Of a DNA stretch of 64,000 nt, positions 1-16,948 are shown in pieces. The position numbers and the translations under genes are program-made. This DNA comes from Diphasiastrum complanatum (lineage: Eukaryota > Streptophyta > Lycopodiopsida > Lycopodiales > Lycopodiaceae): positions 41,710,219-41,774,218 of the forward strand of contig CM055095.1 in the NCBI GenBank assembly GCA_029204225.1, given 5' to 3'. Within the stretch, counting starts at the first letter, position 1. Each line of letters opens with the position of its first letter. The notes beneath the pieces are model-generated. The model was not told the DNA's origin, did no database searches, and was given only the letters and a program-made list of their open reading frames with translations.

Positions 1-1440
1 AGCATGTATTCAACGTGGTGTGTACCTTAGTCTTTGACCATGTTCACATCAATAAAGTTCCATATCTTTGTGAATTCTTTTTGAGGATCAAGAGAGTGCT
101 TAGTGCATTGGAACAAGTTTGAAGATTTGAATCAATCATTTCAACATGGCTACAAATGGAGGCTTTATGTTGAATGATGAATTATATACATGTCCATCTC
201 AAATTTAGGGTTTAGGGTTACCCTTCAACTATGTGTGACCTACCCCTAAACTCAATACCCTAAAATAGGCCATCATCCCTAGGATTGGCCTCAAGATCTT
301 GAGATCGCTCAACAATGTAAAACATACTAAAAATAGTCCTATATTCTCTCTACAAAGCTAATGTACATTTTGTACTCACTTGCAAAGATGCCAAAAGACC
401 TTGTGTGAGGAATTTACAATATTAGGCATAGGGATAAGCATCTAGACATATGTCATGAGCCACATCATCAAGTGGAATTTTACATAGCTAGTATTGTGAA
501 AATTCATTAGTTCATTTATTAAATAGATGTGACTAATGCATTTCTCAATGGCTACCTTGAGGAGGAGATCTACATGCACCATTCCAAGTAATTCATCATG
601 CGAGGCCGAGAAGACAAGGTTTGCCTACTCTTCAAAAGCTTGTATGGTCTCAAGCAAACTTCAAGATCTTGATATTCTTGACTTAATACTTTTTTCTCTC
701 ACTAGATTTGACTCTTAGAGAGTATGATCCATCTTTGTACTTCAAGTTTATTGATCGTGATATGATCATCCTTGTGCTTTATGTAGATGACATATTTTTT
801 TGTGGAAACAATATCAAGCTCATTGATGAGTCTAAGAATTCAAAATGCAAGATCTTGGCCCTTTGCACTATATCTTGGGTCTTGAAGTAGTTATGACATA
901 TATTTATTGCTTTATTTTTCAATACAAGTATGCTATTTCCTTTCTTAAAAACTTTAATATGGATAAGTGTGAGAGCATTGGCACTCCTATGGATAAGTGC
1001 GAGAGCATTGGCACCAAGTAAGAGATCCCATAGATGGTGATGAAAGATCCTTTGAGGACATCAACCTCTATAGTAGTCTCATAGGCTCCTTGATTTGGCT
1101 TACCATTACTAGACTTGATCTAAGGTTTTATGTCAATTTATGCAATCTCCTTTTATCCATCACTGGAAATTGGCCAAGAGAGGGCTTAGATACATGTATA
1201 GCACTCTATATTTTGGCATCATATATCAAGGAGATAACAATTGCTTGATTGGTTTTTCATATTCAGATTTTGCAGATGACAAGATTGATAAAAAGTTCAC
1301 AAATGCACTTGTGAAATTTATTGAAGAAGGAGTCGTATCTTGGCTCTCAAAGAAGCAAGACACTATCTTACTCTCATCCATTGAAGGCGAGTATATAGCA
1401 CTCACCACTACAACCAAGGAAAATTGAGTTCAAAAGGTTG
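1..1440 (+). mobile_element. Ty1/copia fossil (gag start plus RT/RNase H relics)
   Basis: Decayed copia relic on the plus strand. A gag-like start (MATNGGFML) near 145 resembles the gag start of the whole element further right (MATNGGYML). From about 530 to 1430 there are reverse-transcriptase and RNase H islands: a NAFLNGYLEEE-like stretch, a YVDDI box near 780, and an RNase H-like tail around SWLSKKQ and EGEYIALTT. The element is broken many times and much of its interior is gone. It is old, since identity to the intact copy is modest. The left end may lie outside the window. Confidence 0.8.
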
Positions 1441-2025
1441 ATTTACATCTGGGAGATAGTCTGCGAGAGTTAATTTGAAGTATTGATGAATATATAAGTA
1501 AAAAAATGATTAAATACCTGTTCAGGCATCAATAACTTCCAGATCTGCAAAAGTTAAGCTTTGCCACTTCATATAGAGCCAGATCCACTCCAGATCCAGC
1601 TATAATTAAGAGGTCAAGAGTTAGTTCCCATCACATCTCAAGATATCAGAATTTTTGTCTACAAAATAGTACAAAGAAGACTCTCGCACAATCAACCCTC
1701 GAATGATGAACCTTTGCAGATAGGATCAGTCACTAGATTTGCTTCGGATCTGACTACCATGAAAATTTCAGGCCAATCCAAGCAAAGATCATAGAGATAT
1801 CAAGGAGAAAGAGGCTAGAATCACACTAATAGCCAGTTGAACTAATCAAATCCCAACAGATCCTGGTTGCATTCTTCACATCCATCAAGATCCAGTATCC
1901 CTGGACTTCTTCGATGGATGAATCTGAGATTAGGATGAGCAGTACCAAGAGGAGTTGGAAATCGAGCACCAAACCACCCTAGAGGGGCAACCGCACAGAT
2001 CGAGATCAAAGCAGGACCAGTTATA

Positions 2026-4380
2026 ATGGACCTGATGGACCAACCCATACTTGTAGTAACCTTGCAAGCGATCCAGAGAGCACATCGTCTCAAGATGCCA
2101 AAATATGATGGATCAATTGATACTATCAGATTCCTCCAGATTTATGAACAAGCGTGCGAGATCTATGGTGAACAGACTCCTGAGAAAAAATTGGAGTTGT
2201 TTCTCATGTCATTGGTAGCTGTAGTCCGTGATTGGTTTTTCAACCAATCGGCCAAAGGAAATGCCATGTGGAAAGGGGTTAAAGAGGCTTTCATCACCCA
2301 CTTTAAACCAAGGAAGTTCCTAGATCCATTTCTCCAACTGAGCAAAATCTAGATGGGAAATTGAGAAAGGGTCTCAAACTACATAGAATAGGTCAAACAT
2401 ATACGATTTGAGTGCAACACAACACTGACTCCCGATCATACGGTGATTGTGTGGTTCCTAGCAGGATTACCATGGAGCATCAGAAGAGAGCTTAAATGTC
2501 GGGAGTAGTATGCTACATTATAGGAACCCATGGAAGATACCATTAGAGAAGAAGATGAAGGATCAGATGACGACTCATGGCATAACTATCCAATGATCCA
2601 TCATTCCACTCCCTTGGTTGCATTGACCTCCAATGCTTCCAACATCTCGAACAATCTATTGATGGATAAAATTACAAAACTCCACAAACAGCAGATGAAA
2701 CAACTTACATCCCAATTTTAACATAAATTGAAGGCTTTGCAAAGTGTTGTAGCATCTTCATTCACTCTACCAGATCAGAACCAACTACAGTACCCATGAC
2801 GGGAGAATGTATGGTGTCCAATTTTATACCTAGAACCATACAGCCAATGAGTGTCTAGTTTTGAAGCAAAATCTCAAACTGACACATCGGTATTGCCATC
2901 TATGCAACACATCATCGCATGAAATAGTGTTCTACCCATTTAACTCCCCAGTTATCCAGCAAAAGAGGGCTCAATATCAGACCCCTTATCTATATCATCA
3001 GGGGGCACTAATGTGGCACCGCGGTTTGGACCACCAATGAACCAGCAGCGCATGGCATTACCTGCACCTCCAGGGCTAGCTAACAATCAAGTGGCCCAAG
3101 TAAACTTGATAGCAACAGAACATGACGTTTCACCCCAACCTGAGCAACAACAATGGCATGCATTAGAGAAAGTTTGAGCTCAAAAAGGGCCAAATATGAA
3201 TTCATGCCAACATCTCTTTTGCATTTTGTCACTATTTTCAACCAGTATCTTTAAATCACTATAACTTCTTAGTAGTAGCTCAAAAGTATGAGATCTAATA
3301 TATCATTGAAAAGCGCTCATCAAGCGCTTTCTAGGGCACCAATTTTTGTCGCATTCTGATATGGCAATCAAAAGATATGCCATTTTTAGTGTAGACTCAA
3401 AATGTGACTCAAAGAAGTAATAATACATTAGAGCCACTATGTCAAGAAACTATTGGGCGACATGTACAAAAGAAGTGAATAAAAGTGAATAAAAAATGAA
3501 AAAGGAATCTTGACAAAAGGCCCTTTTTGTGTTTAAACTTCCTCTAATGGACCTAATGAGCCATATGTGAGTATTTTGCTACCTACGCTGCCCAACCTCA
3601 AAGCCAAGGTGGGAGAATTTATGGCTGCTACGGATGACGAGAAGGGCATAGAATTGCCGAATGTCCCCACAAGGGCATGTATACACCCTTCTGCCAAGAA
3701 TGTGGATACAGGCATTGTTACAAGAACTACCCATTAAGACCTAGAGCAAGTGCACCATTGAACTTGAGCAGCTCTAGGAAGGTTGCCACGAAACTCTCCA
3801 ATTCTCCATGTTTCGGTGCTAGTGGTTACACGAGCCCAGAAATGGAAGGGAGTGGCACCATCACCATCATCCTCAATATCATTGGCAGATGATCAACCCT
3901 TGGCAGCAGGACTATGTCCTAACGCCAAGGAAGAAGGACGGAAATATCTGAGAATATGCCATTTGATACAAGAAGCCCAAGCGGAGGAAGTTGCAAAAGC
4001 CCAAGGAAAAACATGCAGAACCTCAAGCCACAGAAGTTCCAGCACCACCAGTAGGCTCACCCCGAACATATCTTAATGACTATTTATGCTATTGAGAAGT
4101 ACCATTCCAAAATGGGGGAGCTTGAGGTTCCACAGACATAACTGCTCACAAGTCTATTGACTAGCAAAATGAGCTTATCCCTCGGAGAGTTCCTACGAAT
4201 TGTGCCACAAGCAAACAACGTTCTGCTAGAATGGATAAATTCAAAATCTAACTCAACAATGAGAGAACCATTGTATTGTGTCAGCTACGAGGGAACCAAT
4301 AACGTCGTCAATATTGGAGCAGCATGGGAAAGTGAGCAACACAACATCCCTGCCTATCAAGCACAATGAAGAAACACATT
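2026..4380 (+). mobile_element. Ty3/gypsy-type gag fossil, split by a MITE
   Basis: Relic of a gypsy-type gag. Positions 2050-2350 match the retrotransposon gag domain (KYDGSIDTIRFLQIYEQAC, then a DWFFNQ block and AFITHFKPRKF). A glutamine- and lysine-rich stretch follows to about 2720, and a zinc-knuckle-like cysteine cluster lies near 3620-3730. It resembles the minus-strand gag relic at 47.1-48.2 kb (EWFFNLDRENKRDW, then EAFIKRFKPFRL), so both may come from one family. A MITE (3161-3549) sits inside it. Broken several times. No polymerase is recognisable downstream and no LTRs were identified. Confidence 0.7.
3161..3549. mobile_element. MITE-like element, copy 1 (CATTAG...CTAATG ends)
   Basis: A 389-bp AT-rich element with terminal inverted repeats of about 31 bp. 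The left end reads CATTAGAGAAAGTTTGAGCT and the right end, reverse-complemented, reads CATTAGAGGAAGTTTAAACA; both then run into an AAAAAGGGCC block. It has no coding capacity. A related element lies at 7836-8214 and a truncated, partly doubled one at about 57590-57885. Shared interior words include a GAAAGCGCT..CAAGCGCTTTC pair that can itself fold. No clear target-site duplication is visible, so the superfamily is open. Confidence 0.72.
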
Positions 4381-6000
4381 GAGAAGTACATAAAACCATT
4401 CTCTAGAGATGATCATATCACTTTCTGCTTGCAGTGGTGAAATACAATGAATCCTTATGTTGTAGATGGGCTCTATGATAAAATAACTGCATGGTGAAAA
4501 ATGGGTAGTGCATAAAAAAATCGTTTGATTGAATTGTAAAGCTGGCTAGCTTGGTGGAAAATCAAAGCCACACATAAGGAAATTTTGTTATTACTATATG
4601 ACTTCACTTTGTTGTATTTTCAAGTATAATGTATTGTACTAAATCTGCTTTTTGTGATGGATTTAAAAAAAAAGTCTATAAATCATAGATGATGATGGGT
4701 GCCCACAACATATTTGTATGAAGTGGTTCATAGTACTAATCTGACAAATTATGGGGTTGGTTAACATTATAATAGGTAACTAGGGTGATTACAACAAGAA
4801 TTAACTTACTTGGAGGTAAACTAAAGGAACCAAACAAGAATGTGGGCAAGTTGTTTTGACTTGATGATGAGCTAAGTTGAAGCCCTGAATGCTAGAAATA
4901 AGTTGCAAAATTAAAAATCATCTTGAGCTTTGTCAATGGAGGATGAACATTTAGAATAAAGGTTGAAACTTACAAAGCTATTGGTTAGCTGAGTTAAAGG
5001 CCTTGGACCCTAGAGAAAAGGTCACAAACTTAATGGTCAAACCTCCATGTTTGCAATGTTTAAGCCTCATTGATGGAGAAAGGACCCTTAAGAAAAAGGC
5101 ACAAAATTATTTGTGAACTTGTTTTGCTCACAATTGCGCTTTGTATAAGACTCAAAGCCAATGGTGTACTTGGCAACTTTGTAAGTAACATGTCAAGCTC
5201 CTTAAAGAGAGACTAAATTTTCTAGCAAATAACAATTAACACTTTCCTTTTATAAAATCCTTGGGAGTAATAAATAAGTAACTAGTAGAGGTAACATGTA
5301 GCCAAGGTTGGTTGTGGTATGATTAGTGATACCATTGGGAAATTGAATTTAAAGAGAATTACATTTGAATAACCTATTGATATTAGCAATCAGCATGAAC
5401 CTTTGGATGATAGATTAAGAACCTTATGTAGGACATGCCACTTCTGAATTGATGGAGCCAACAAAGGAGGGAATAAATTGCAGAGCATAGGACTTGTTTG
5501 TAGATCCTCCATTGTGAGATTATTGCATAGAACTGAAATATTCTTGAGATCAACCTTTTCTTTGGCAAACATCTAAATTATAAATTTTCATCGAAGGGTC
5601 AATATTGTGACAAAGGTCACTGCCAATTAGATTCTAAACATTTGTAACTTTTGGGGACTTCTTTTCATTGAATTTTTAAATAGCCATGATTAGGTTGCAT
5701 AGAAAATTTTACATGAAAGCATCCCGACATAGAAATATTTGGTTCATCCAATGAACTAATTACAATTCAAACAAAAAATAGACGTCCACATTATTAACAT
5801 CATAGGAAAAATTCTGTACATGTCTAGTCCCTTTTCCATTCTCTCTAGCAAAATTTGAGATGCCAGATCAGGCTCATTTTGTCCATGTTTTGATATCGCT
5901 TTGGTTGTCAAATTTATGTCAAGCTTGTTGCAATTCACATTGGACGATGCTTGGGAGTCTCCATGCGTGTTTGTAGGAGCATGATTTAGATGCCTTCAAC
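4381..6000. other. AT-rich intergenic stretch, no gene seen
   Basis: About 1.6 kb with no open frame of convincing composition, no recognised domain and no strong repeat. Positions 4430-4620 could be a faint continuation of the gypsy relic to the left, but no motif proves it. Confidence 0.4.
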
Positions 6001-6014
6001 ATATATCCAAATGT

Positions 6015-6160
6015 ACATGTTGATAATTAGCATTCATTGGTTGGGTATAGACATTTGAGTTACAAAGTGCTTGGAAGACCCGTAATATATATATATATAT
6101 ATTTAAACTTATGTACACTTTTGCACATGTGTATGGGTGCACCCATGCATCCTCCTCCCG
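6015..6160. repeat. Dispersed repeat with (TA)n, also found at 17.0 and 18.6 kb
   Basis: Two blocks flank a short (TA)n tract. The left block (about 6015-6080, GATAATTAGCATTCATTGG) recurs at about 18604-18670. The right block (about 6114-6160, ATGGGTGCACCCATGCATCC) recurs at about 17018-17045. The two blocks are adjacent here but 1.6 kb apart and in swapped order at the second locus. The GGGTGCACCC core is a palindrome. Confidence 0.6.
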
Positions 6161-6754
6161 GAAGAGAAAGAGAAGGAATGGATACAAAAGCAGTTGGATC
6201 TGAAGGAGGAGCAGGAGTTGAAGGAGCGAGAAGCTAGGCATAAAGAAAGGCAATAGCAAAAGATGAAGGAGAGAGAGGAAAAGGAGAAACGCAAGCAAAA
6301 GGAGCTGGAGCAAAAAGAACAATTGCAGTTGAGGGCAGAGCGATTCTATGCCCAAAGAAATTAAAGAGAAGAATATATGAAATTGTTGGAAGAAGCAGAA
6401 GCTACCACCGTCTGCAACAGAAGCCACGGACTTTCCAGAAGGTTTCCTTTCTTGAACCCATACTCATGGCCTGATCATTTCCACCTGGGTGCCATAGTTG
6501 CGCATCCTCTCTCTCATCCTTCCACGGGAGCCACTACGGTTGGAATTCCACCCTCGAGAGCATCTACAATGGGGTGCCAATCATGACACTACCTCATTCA
6601 CAGAGCAACATCTGATCAGCAGGGTAGTAACAGAGCATCTCAAGGTCGGTGTGAAGTTGCAGACGAGAAAAGATGATGTTGCAGAGAGTGCTGAGATAGA
6701 AATAGTAGTGAGAGAGCTGTTGCAATTGTGTGTTTCAATTGTGGACCCTCGCTG

Positions 6755-7010
6755 ATGTACCTCACTAATTAGTGGAGTGCGATGGTCTGAACTTGTCCTA
6801 CCTCACTAGCACTCAATCCATTGAGAATAGACTACATGACAGGGATCACTGATGTGCCTTGGTGATCTAATGTGGATCCTCGCTGATCACCTGTGGATCC
6901 TCACTGATTGCCTCGCTAATCACCAGATGTGCCTCGCTAATCAGTGGAGTGCGATGGTCTGAACCTGTCCTACCTCGCTAGCACTCAATCCATCGAGAAT
7001 AGTCTACATG
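6755..7010. repeat. Direct repeat pair, 171-bp spacing
   Basis: Two diverged copies of an 84-85-bp unit (6755-6838 and 6926-7010) share GATGT.CCTC.CTAAT, GTGGAGTGCGATGGTCTGAA and CACTCAATCCAT. Between them lie shorter GTGGATCCTCxCTGAT subrepeats. No coding meaning was found. Confidence 0.7.
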
Positions 7011-7835
7011 GAATCTTGCAAAACATCAGTGGAGTAGGGCGCTCTTGGGCCAGGTGACAAACACCACTTTGATCAAGTTACCAGAGAAAGAAATACAGTT
7101 TTGTAGAAAAACTCATCTTTGTGAGTATTTGTTGCTAACACCCTACTTCCATGGATTTTGTAATTTGTTTTTGTGTTGAACAAATACAGAAGCCATCTTA
7201 TAGCGTACTCACAAAGAGACGGCTCCGGTGCGTTCTTTATATGTTTTGTCTCCTCTCATAACTCTCTTTCTGACTTAATCAAGTAGCAGCGCTCATTTGA
7301 AATCATTGCTTGGCTCAATCAACACTCAGTTTATAGTTCATCCTCATCTCATTGAACAAAGTCAATGCAGTAGCAACACTCATACTCATTATTGCTCATA
7401 GCTCATAAGAATGCTCTTAGTCCAGCATATACATTCAACTCCTTGAAGCTTTCCCTAGGATCATGAGGCATTTTCATGATGCATGATGATAATCATTGAA
7501 ACTCAGACTTTTTGAAATATGAACACATGAAGGGATAGTATTCCTCACTTCAGTCACAACTTGACACCTTCTAGCCTCCTCAAAGTCTTTTTTCTACCTT
7601 TCTGAGTCTGCTAAAAACTAGCATTCTTCAGTTGTCACTTAACCAACTCTTTTGATTCCTGCAATACGGCCAAATCTATGTGTATTTAGATTCTGCTAAC
7701 ATATTATATCCTGCAATTGCCATGAAATCAATCTCTTATATTTCCCTGCTCTGTCAGTTTATAAAATTTTCTATATCTGCTAAGCAAATTCGCAGTTTTG
7801 CTGACTGATTTTCTTTTCTGCAGGTTAAGAACTTG
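7011..7835. other. Non-coding stretch, T-rich toward the right
   Basis: No gene is seen. Positions 7600-7835 are T-rich and end in a polypyrimidine run followed by TTTTCTGCAG, like the 3' end of a plant intron. That fits this DNA being intron sequence upstream of the receptor-kinase exon at 8276, but no upstream exon was found. Confidence 0.35.
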
Positions 7836-8214
7836 CATTAGGGGAGTTTTGAGCTCCAAAAGGACCCTTTAAGAATTCGTGCAAGATGTAGTTTATATTA
7901 TGAAAATATTATAACAGTAATACTTTTGACTTGCCATAACTTTTTAATCGTAGCTTAAAAATATGTCATCTAACAATATCATTGGAAAGCTCTTGTCAAG
8001 CGCTTTCCAATGCACCAAACTCCGCTAAATTCGGACTTACCACTAAAAAGTTATGCCATATTTAGTGTGGAATCAAAATGTGGACTCAAAAAGTTACGTT
8101 ATGTAGATTTCAAATTTGAGTGTTTTGATTGGTCCATGTGTGAGAAAAAATTGAGAAAAAAAATAAAAAGAATCTTCACAAAGGGTCTTTTTTGGATTTA
8201 GAACTCCTCTAATG
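7836..8214. mobile_element. MITE-like element, copy 2
   Basis: A 379-bp copy of the same family as 3161-3549. The left end reads CATTAGGGGAGTTTTGAGCT and the right end, reverse-complemented, CATTAGAGGAGTTCTAAATC. The interior shares CATAACTTTTTAATCGTAGC, the CAAGCGCTTTCC words and a GTGTGGAATCAAAATGTGGA block. It lies just upstream of the splice acceptor of the kinase exon, probably inside the former intron. Confidence 0.72.
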
Positions 8215-8275
8215 TGTATCGCATCAGAAATCTTTAGAATGGTCATTCTCAGGCATGTCTTGATTTTGAATGCAG

Positions 8276-8787
8276 AGTATGCTTACAGCTTGAAGGTGAA
8301 TGAGAATAGTGACATATACAGCTTTGGGGTGGTGCTATTGGAGCTGGTAACAAAAAAGAAAACTATACAGCCTCAATTGATTGTAGATGGAGTGGACATC
8401 GTGAAGTGGGTTCACACCAACATTCAGAGCAAGAGTGAAGCGCAACAACTGTTGGACACAAGACTGGCAAATGTTTTCCTTGAGGAGATGCTAATGGTAT
8501 TGAGGGTGGGTCTCCTCTGGACCAATGATCTTCCACTGGAGCGTCCCTCTATGAGGGAACTGGTCCGAATGCTGCAGGAAGCAAATCCAAAGCAAAGAGA
8601 AGCAAACTTCATCTCAATCACTCTAAAAGCACCAAAGATCCAAACACTACTCTACATACATAAAGATTTAGTAAACCTAAAGCCGCCTTTCAAAACGTGC
8701 ACTACATACATGTGGTCTAATAGAAATCAGACGATAGCATTTACTCTTTTAATGTTATGGTTATCGGCAGGTATCACAAATCTTTAA
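8276..8787 (+). pseudogene. Orphan last exon of a CLV1/HSL-type LRR receptor kinase
   Basis: Encodes the C-terminal part of a plant leucine-rich-repeat receptor kinase. The frame begins right after a TTTTGAATGCAG acceptor with (E)YAYSLKVNENSDIYSFGVV, where the conserved intron of the CLV1/HSL group falls. It covers kinase subdomains IX to XI: the D of SDIYSFG, the LLELV helix, VDIVKWV, and the R of LERPSMRELVRMLQEA. The usual LCTND has become LWTND. The frame runs on to a stop at 8785 with an unusual tail of about 60 residues. No ATP-binding lobe, catalytic loop, LRRs or signal peptide are encoded upstream in the window, where relics and a MITE lie instead. Seen: an isolated exon. Inferred: a gene fragment or captured exon, probably without kinase activity. 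A gene whose first exon lies far to the left cannot be fully excluded. Confidence 0.75.
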
Positions 8788-9412
8788 TATCTCATAGATG
8801 GCAGTGATGGCCCAGCTGCCTCATAATTCATTCTAAAAAGATGAGGCAGTGATGGCCCTGGGTTCATTTTTTTCAATCTGACTCGAGCTGTGATAACCTG
8901 CCTATCAATGTCAGGGACATCATCGTGAAAAATGTACATGGAGTCTAGCGCTCAGATAGATGAATCATTTCAAAATGTAATTGAATCAATGGCCGAGTAA
9001 CAGTGGTAGTGCACAAAAAATTAGTACTCCAAATTGTATCATGGTCCATGGAGCTCAAATAGCAATTCTCAAGTTTGCAAAAAGTATGGATGTAGCCTAT
9101 ACTCGGACAACAGGTAATAAACCATGTTGGGGCGTTCAAAATCATAATGTAATCTCCATGAGCCAGTGGTTGAAATCTTAGTATGAATGTTGGAATCCGG
9201 AAAAAATATTGCCTTATATAGATTGGAATGCATTGCTCAGGCGTGTAATGTCTGATCTCTCTCAAGTGCTTTTTCAGTGCAGCAAAGATTCACCAGAAAG
9301 AAATAAGTCATTTCTAAAAACAAAAAATAGTAAGTTTTGGAGATGAGAAACTTGGGCCTTAACCTAAAAGAAACAGGGAGAATATGCATATGGGTTTTTT
9401 TTTCATAGAAGT
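8788..9412. other. Intergenic stretch, no gene seen
   Basis: Contains a small hairpin, CTGCCTCAT (8816-8824) against ATGAGGCAG (8841-8849), flanked by a repeated GGCAGTGATGGCCC word. Overlapping frames exist on both strands at 8945-9265 but resemble no family known to me. Confidence 0.4.
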
Positions 9413-14500
<5,088 letters not shown>

Positions 14501-14524
14501 GGAGATTTGCAAGATATGCGAAAT

Positions 14525-14760
14525 ACTCTCTACACGTCACGCTCGCGCGCCCGCGCACACACACACACACACACACACCCCATCGGCCGGCCACCATCAA
14601 CGGGCACACTTTGGCCACATACATTGTTGTAAAGCTATCTTCATAAGCTTTACTTCCGGCGCCATTGGCGCCAGCATTGTCCCCAGCGCCAGCAGCGCCC
14701 CTGCTGCTCCCGGCGCCACTGTGACCAGAATCCAGCCGGCGCCAAGTTCCTATGGCCGAA
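14525..14760. repeat. GC/CA alternating tract and GGCGCC cluster
   Basis: An alternating purine-pyrimidine run (CGCTCGCGCGCC, then a (CA)n tract at 14556-14578) is followed at 14655-14745 by four copies of the palindrome GGCGCC within alanine-codon-like GCC/GCG sequence. This is a local GC-rich island in AT-rich surroundings. A 110-residue frame overlaps it (SGAIGASIVPSASSAPAAPG) but has low-complexity character and no family match. Confidence 0.55.
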
Positions 14761-14904
14761 AATCTTTGATCGGTTCTAGCAAAGTCCAGAGAGCTCAGAT
14801 CGATGTGCGATCACCTCACACGATCTAGGCATGATTAAAGGAAGCCTGGGGATCAATAAAATCTAGAGAGAGAAAATGACTTTCTAGAAAGAGAAAATCC
14901 TTGA

Positions 14905-15000
14905 GAGAGAAAAACGTGCTTTACCAGCTTGGGTAGAGTGCTTGGTATGAGGGGGGGGGGGGTGTCGAATCCCACCAATACTATAGGGGAGTGCGGGTTG
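14905..15000 (+). ncRNA. tRNA-like / SINE head candidate
   Basis: Resembles a pol III internal promoter. An A-box-like stretch (TTACCAGCTTGGGTAGAGTG, 14921-14940) is followed by CTTGGTATGA, a run of 12 G (14951-14962) and a B-box-like GTGTCGAATCCC (14962-14973). The spacing is about that of a tRNA body, but the G run disrupts the arms and no clean cloverleaf forms by eye. It may be a decayed tRNA or the head of a SINE. Confidence 0.35.
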
Positions 15001-15262
15001 CGACTCAGGGCGAGCTCCAACCAAGTCTCAGCCTCCCTTGCTGGAATGTTGTCATGGCTCTCGCCTTGGCATGCTAGCGCCCCGGAGACTAGGGTCGGTC
15101 ACACACTTGAAATGTAACCTTCTCAGATTTATCAATAAAGTGGGATTTTTCTCAAACTGACTCTGATTACCTTCTGGGTTTCAGTGTTCGGTAAATGCGC
15201 CAGTTGTAAGGCCGCTTTCAAAATTTTTAAGTTGGCACATAGCTGAGGGTCGTATCCCGGGA

Positions 15263-15840
15263 CGCCAGCGGTATGCCGTCGGGACCATTCGGTCCGTGGC
15301 GCCAGCGGTATGCTGTCGGGACCATTTGGTCCAGGAACTGGTTGTCTCCATATCTATCGCGGCTTGTGGTTCTGAGTGTTCCTTGCATGAACGTGAATGG
15401 GTTAAGCTCTTGGGGAACTGGCTCTATCTTGTCGGCTGAGTTGGATGGCTTGCTTGGGTGGAAGTTACTTGTTTATGGCTGTCCAGTCTGGCGTGGCGCT
15501 AGGTTGGCTTCCAGCGCTCGTGACGAAGCTTTCAGTTGGTTAAGTCTTATGTAAGTCAAACCGCTTGCTTGGAATGGATGTTATTCGTTTGTAACGAAGC
15601 TTCGAGTTGGTCAAGTTTGATGTATGTCGGGCGACTTGCTTGGAGGGAAGTCACCCACATCGGGACCCCCGATCTGGCATGGCGCCAGGTTGGATCTCAA
15701 TGTTGGTTTTCGGAACTTCAAGTTGGTTAAGTCTGATCGTTGTTGGCGAGTTGGCTGCTTGTATGTCAAGTGGGTTTGGATGGCAAGAGTTGAAGGCTGG
15801 GAAGCTAAGTCGTGGTTCCCGGCTCCCTTTGGGACGCTAC
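15263..15840. repeat. Imperfect tandem repeats
   Basis: A 37-bp unit (CGCCAGCGGTATGC.GTCGGG) occurs twice in tandem from 15263. Further right, a longer unit of about 90-180 bp recurs with words such as TGGCGCxAGGTTGG, CGAAGCTT and AGTTGGTTAAGTCT. The overlapping frames on both strands are probably by-products. Confidence 0.6.
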
Positions 15841-16009
15841 ATACATACACACAAATACATCGGCCACCCATCAACGTCCATCGGATCTCCTCCTAAACCA
15901 TCGGCTGCCATCCAAATCATCGGTCGTCACCAAGATCGTCCATCAATCGTCCACTCTGAGCATCATCCACACATCTTGATTGGTCGTCCGTCGCATCCAA
16001 CAAGTTACA

Positions 16010-16310
16010 TCCGATGAGTTGCATTCGGCGAGTTGCATCCAAAGAATTTACATCTGACGAGTTACATCCACGAGTTATTGAATCTAGATCCGACATTGTA
16101 ACTATAGCTACATCTGACAAATCACTTACCACAAACATTCGGCTGATCACTTACCTCAAACATTCGGTTGATCACTTACCTCAAACATTCGGCTGATCAC
16201 TTACCTCAAACATTCGGCTCATCACTTACCACCGATATCTGATTGATCAGTTACCACAAACATTCGGCTGATCACTTACCATAGATATTCGACTGATCAT
16301 TTACCACATA
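16010..16310. repeat. Minisatellite with a 25-bp period
   Basis: Positions 16121-16310 hold about seven copies of a 25-bp unit built on CATTCGGCTGATCACTTACC. Three successive GATCAC words start at 16145, 16170 and 16195. Before it, 16010-16075 repeats a shorter GAGTTxCATCCxA word. The palindrome TGATCA recurs in every unit. A (CA)n tract follows at 16322-16352. Confidence 0.85.
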
Positions 16311-16319
16311 CATATGCCT

Positions 16320-16357
<38 letters not shown>

Positions 16358-16404
16358 TGTCTAAAGCCTAACCCTAAAACATAATATGTAAAGCCTAATG
16401 TTGT

Positions 16405-16880
16405 GGGATTCTAGGCCCGTCGAGCCAAGAATTGGTCAGATTCAATAGAAAACAGTCAGAACCTCGGACGAGAGGTGTCCACAAGTTCGTGGGCTTGACA
16501 CGAACTCACTGGACCATTTGCAGTTCAATTCTGATGTCATTTGTCCAGAAACGCCCTTTCTATCGGGGGGAATCCCACTAAATGGACTACTTTTCAGCAT
16601 CCTCAAGAACCAGTTCAATGTCACCGAACGAAGTCCATTTTTCAGACCGTCTATTCCGTCATGTGCTGCACATTGATACGAATCTACAACACTAAACTGG
16701 ACTCCAAACGTTTCAGTTTTCATAGCGAAATGTGCGTCTCCAAACCAAAAACCCTAAATGTAGTTCTAGGATTCTAGGCTCGTCGAGCCAGAAATTGGTC
16801 GGATTCAGTAAAAAATAGTTAGAACCTCGGACATGAGGTGTCCACAGGTTTGTGGGCTTGACACGAACCCATAGGACCGC
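16405..16880. repeat. Direct repeat pair of about 113 bp
   Basis: Two similar copies (16405-16517 and 16767-16880, about 362 bp apart) share GATTCTAGGC.CGTCGAGCCA, AGAACCTCGGAC and GTGGGCTTGACACGAAC. The right copy runs into GGACCGCATTTAGGCC, a word also found in the (CT)n array at 10.8 kb, which links the two regions. Confidence 0.75.
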
Positions 16881-16948
16881 ATTTAGGCCATTTGTGGTCC
16901 TTTAGGCCACACATTTCACCGCAAATGACCCCATTTTGATCGCATCAT

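Noticed and set aside
204-220. Telomere-like TTTAGGG repeats
   Set aside because: Only two and a half copies; too short to call an interstitial telomere.
6377-6755. Overlapping plus-strand frames
   Set aside because: Composition and context give no family likeness; upstream is purine-rich low-complexity sequence.
8945-9265. 106-codon minus-strand frame and its plus-strand partner
   Set aside because: Both strands are open over the same DNA and neither shows a domain.
15273-16017. Several frames over the tandem repeats
   Set aside because: They follow the repeat structure rather than a coding signal.
16010-16310. Possible CRISPR-like array at the 25-bp repeats
   Set aside because: Units are directly adjacent with no unique spacers, and the window is a plant genome. 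It is a minisatellite.
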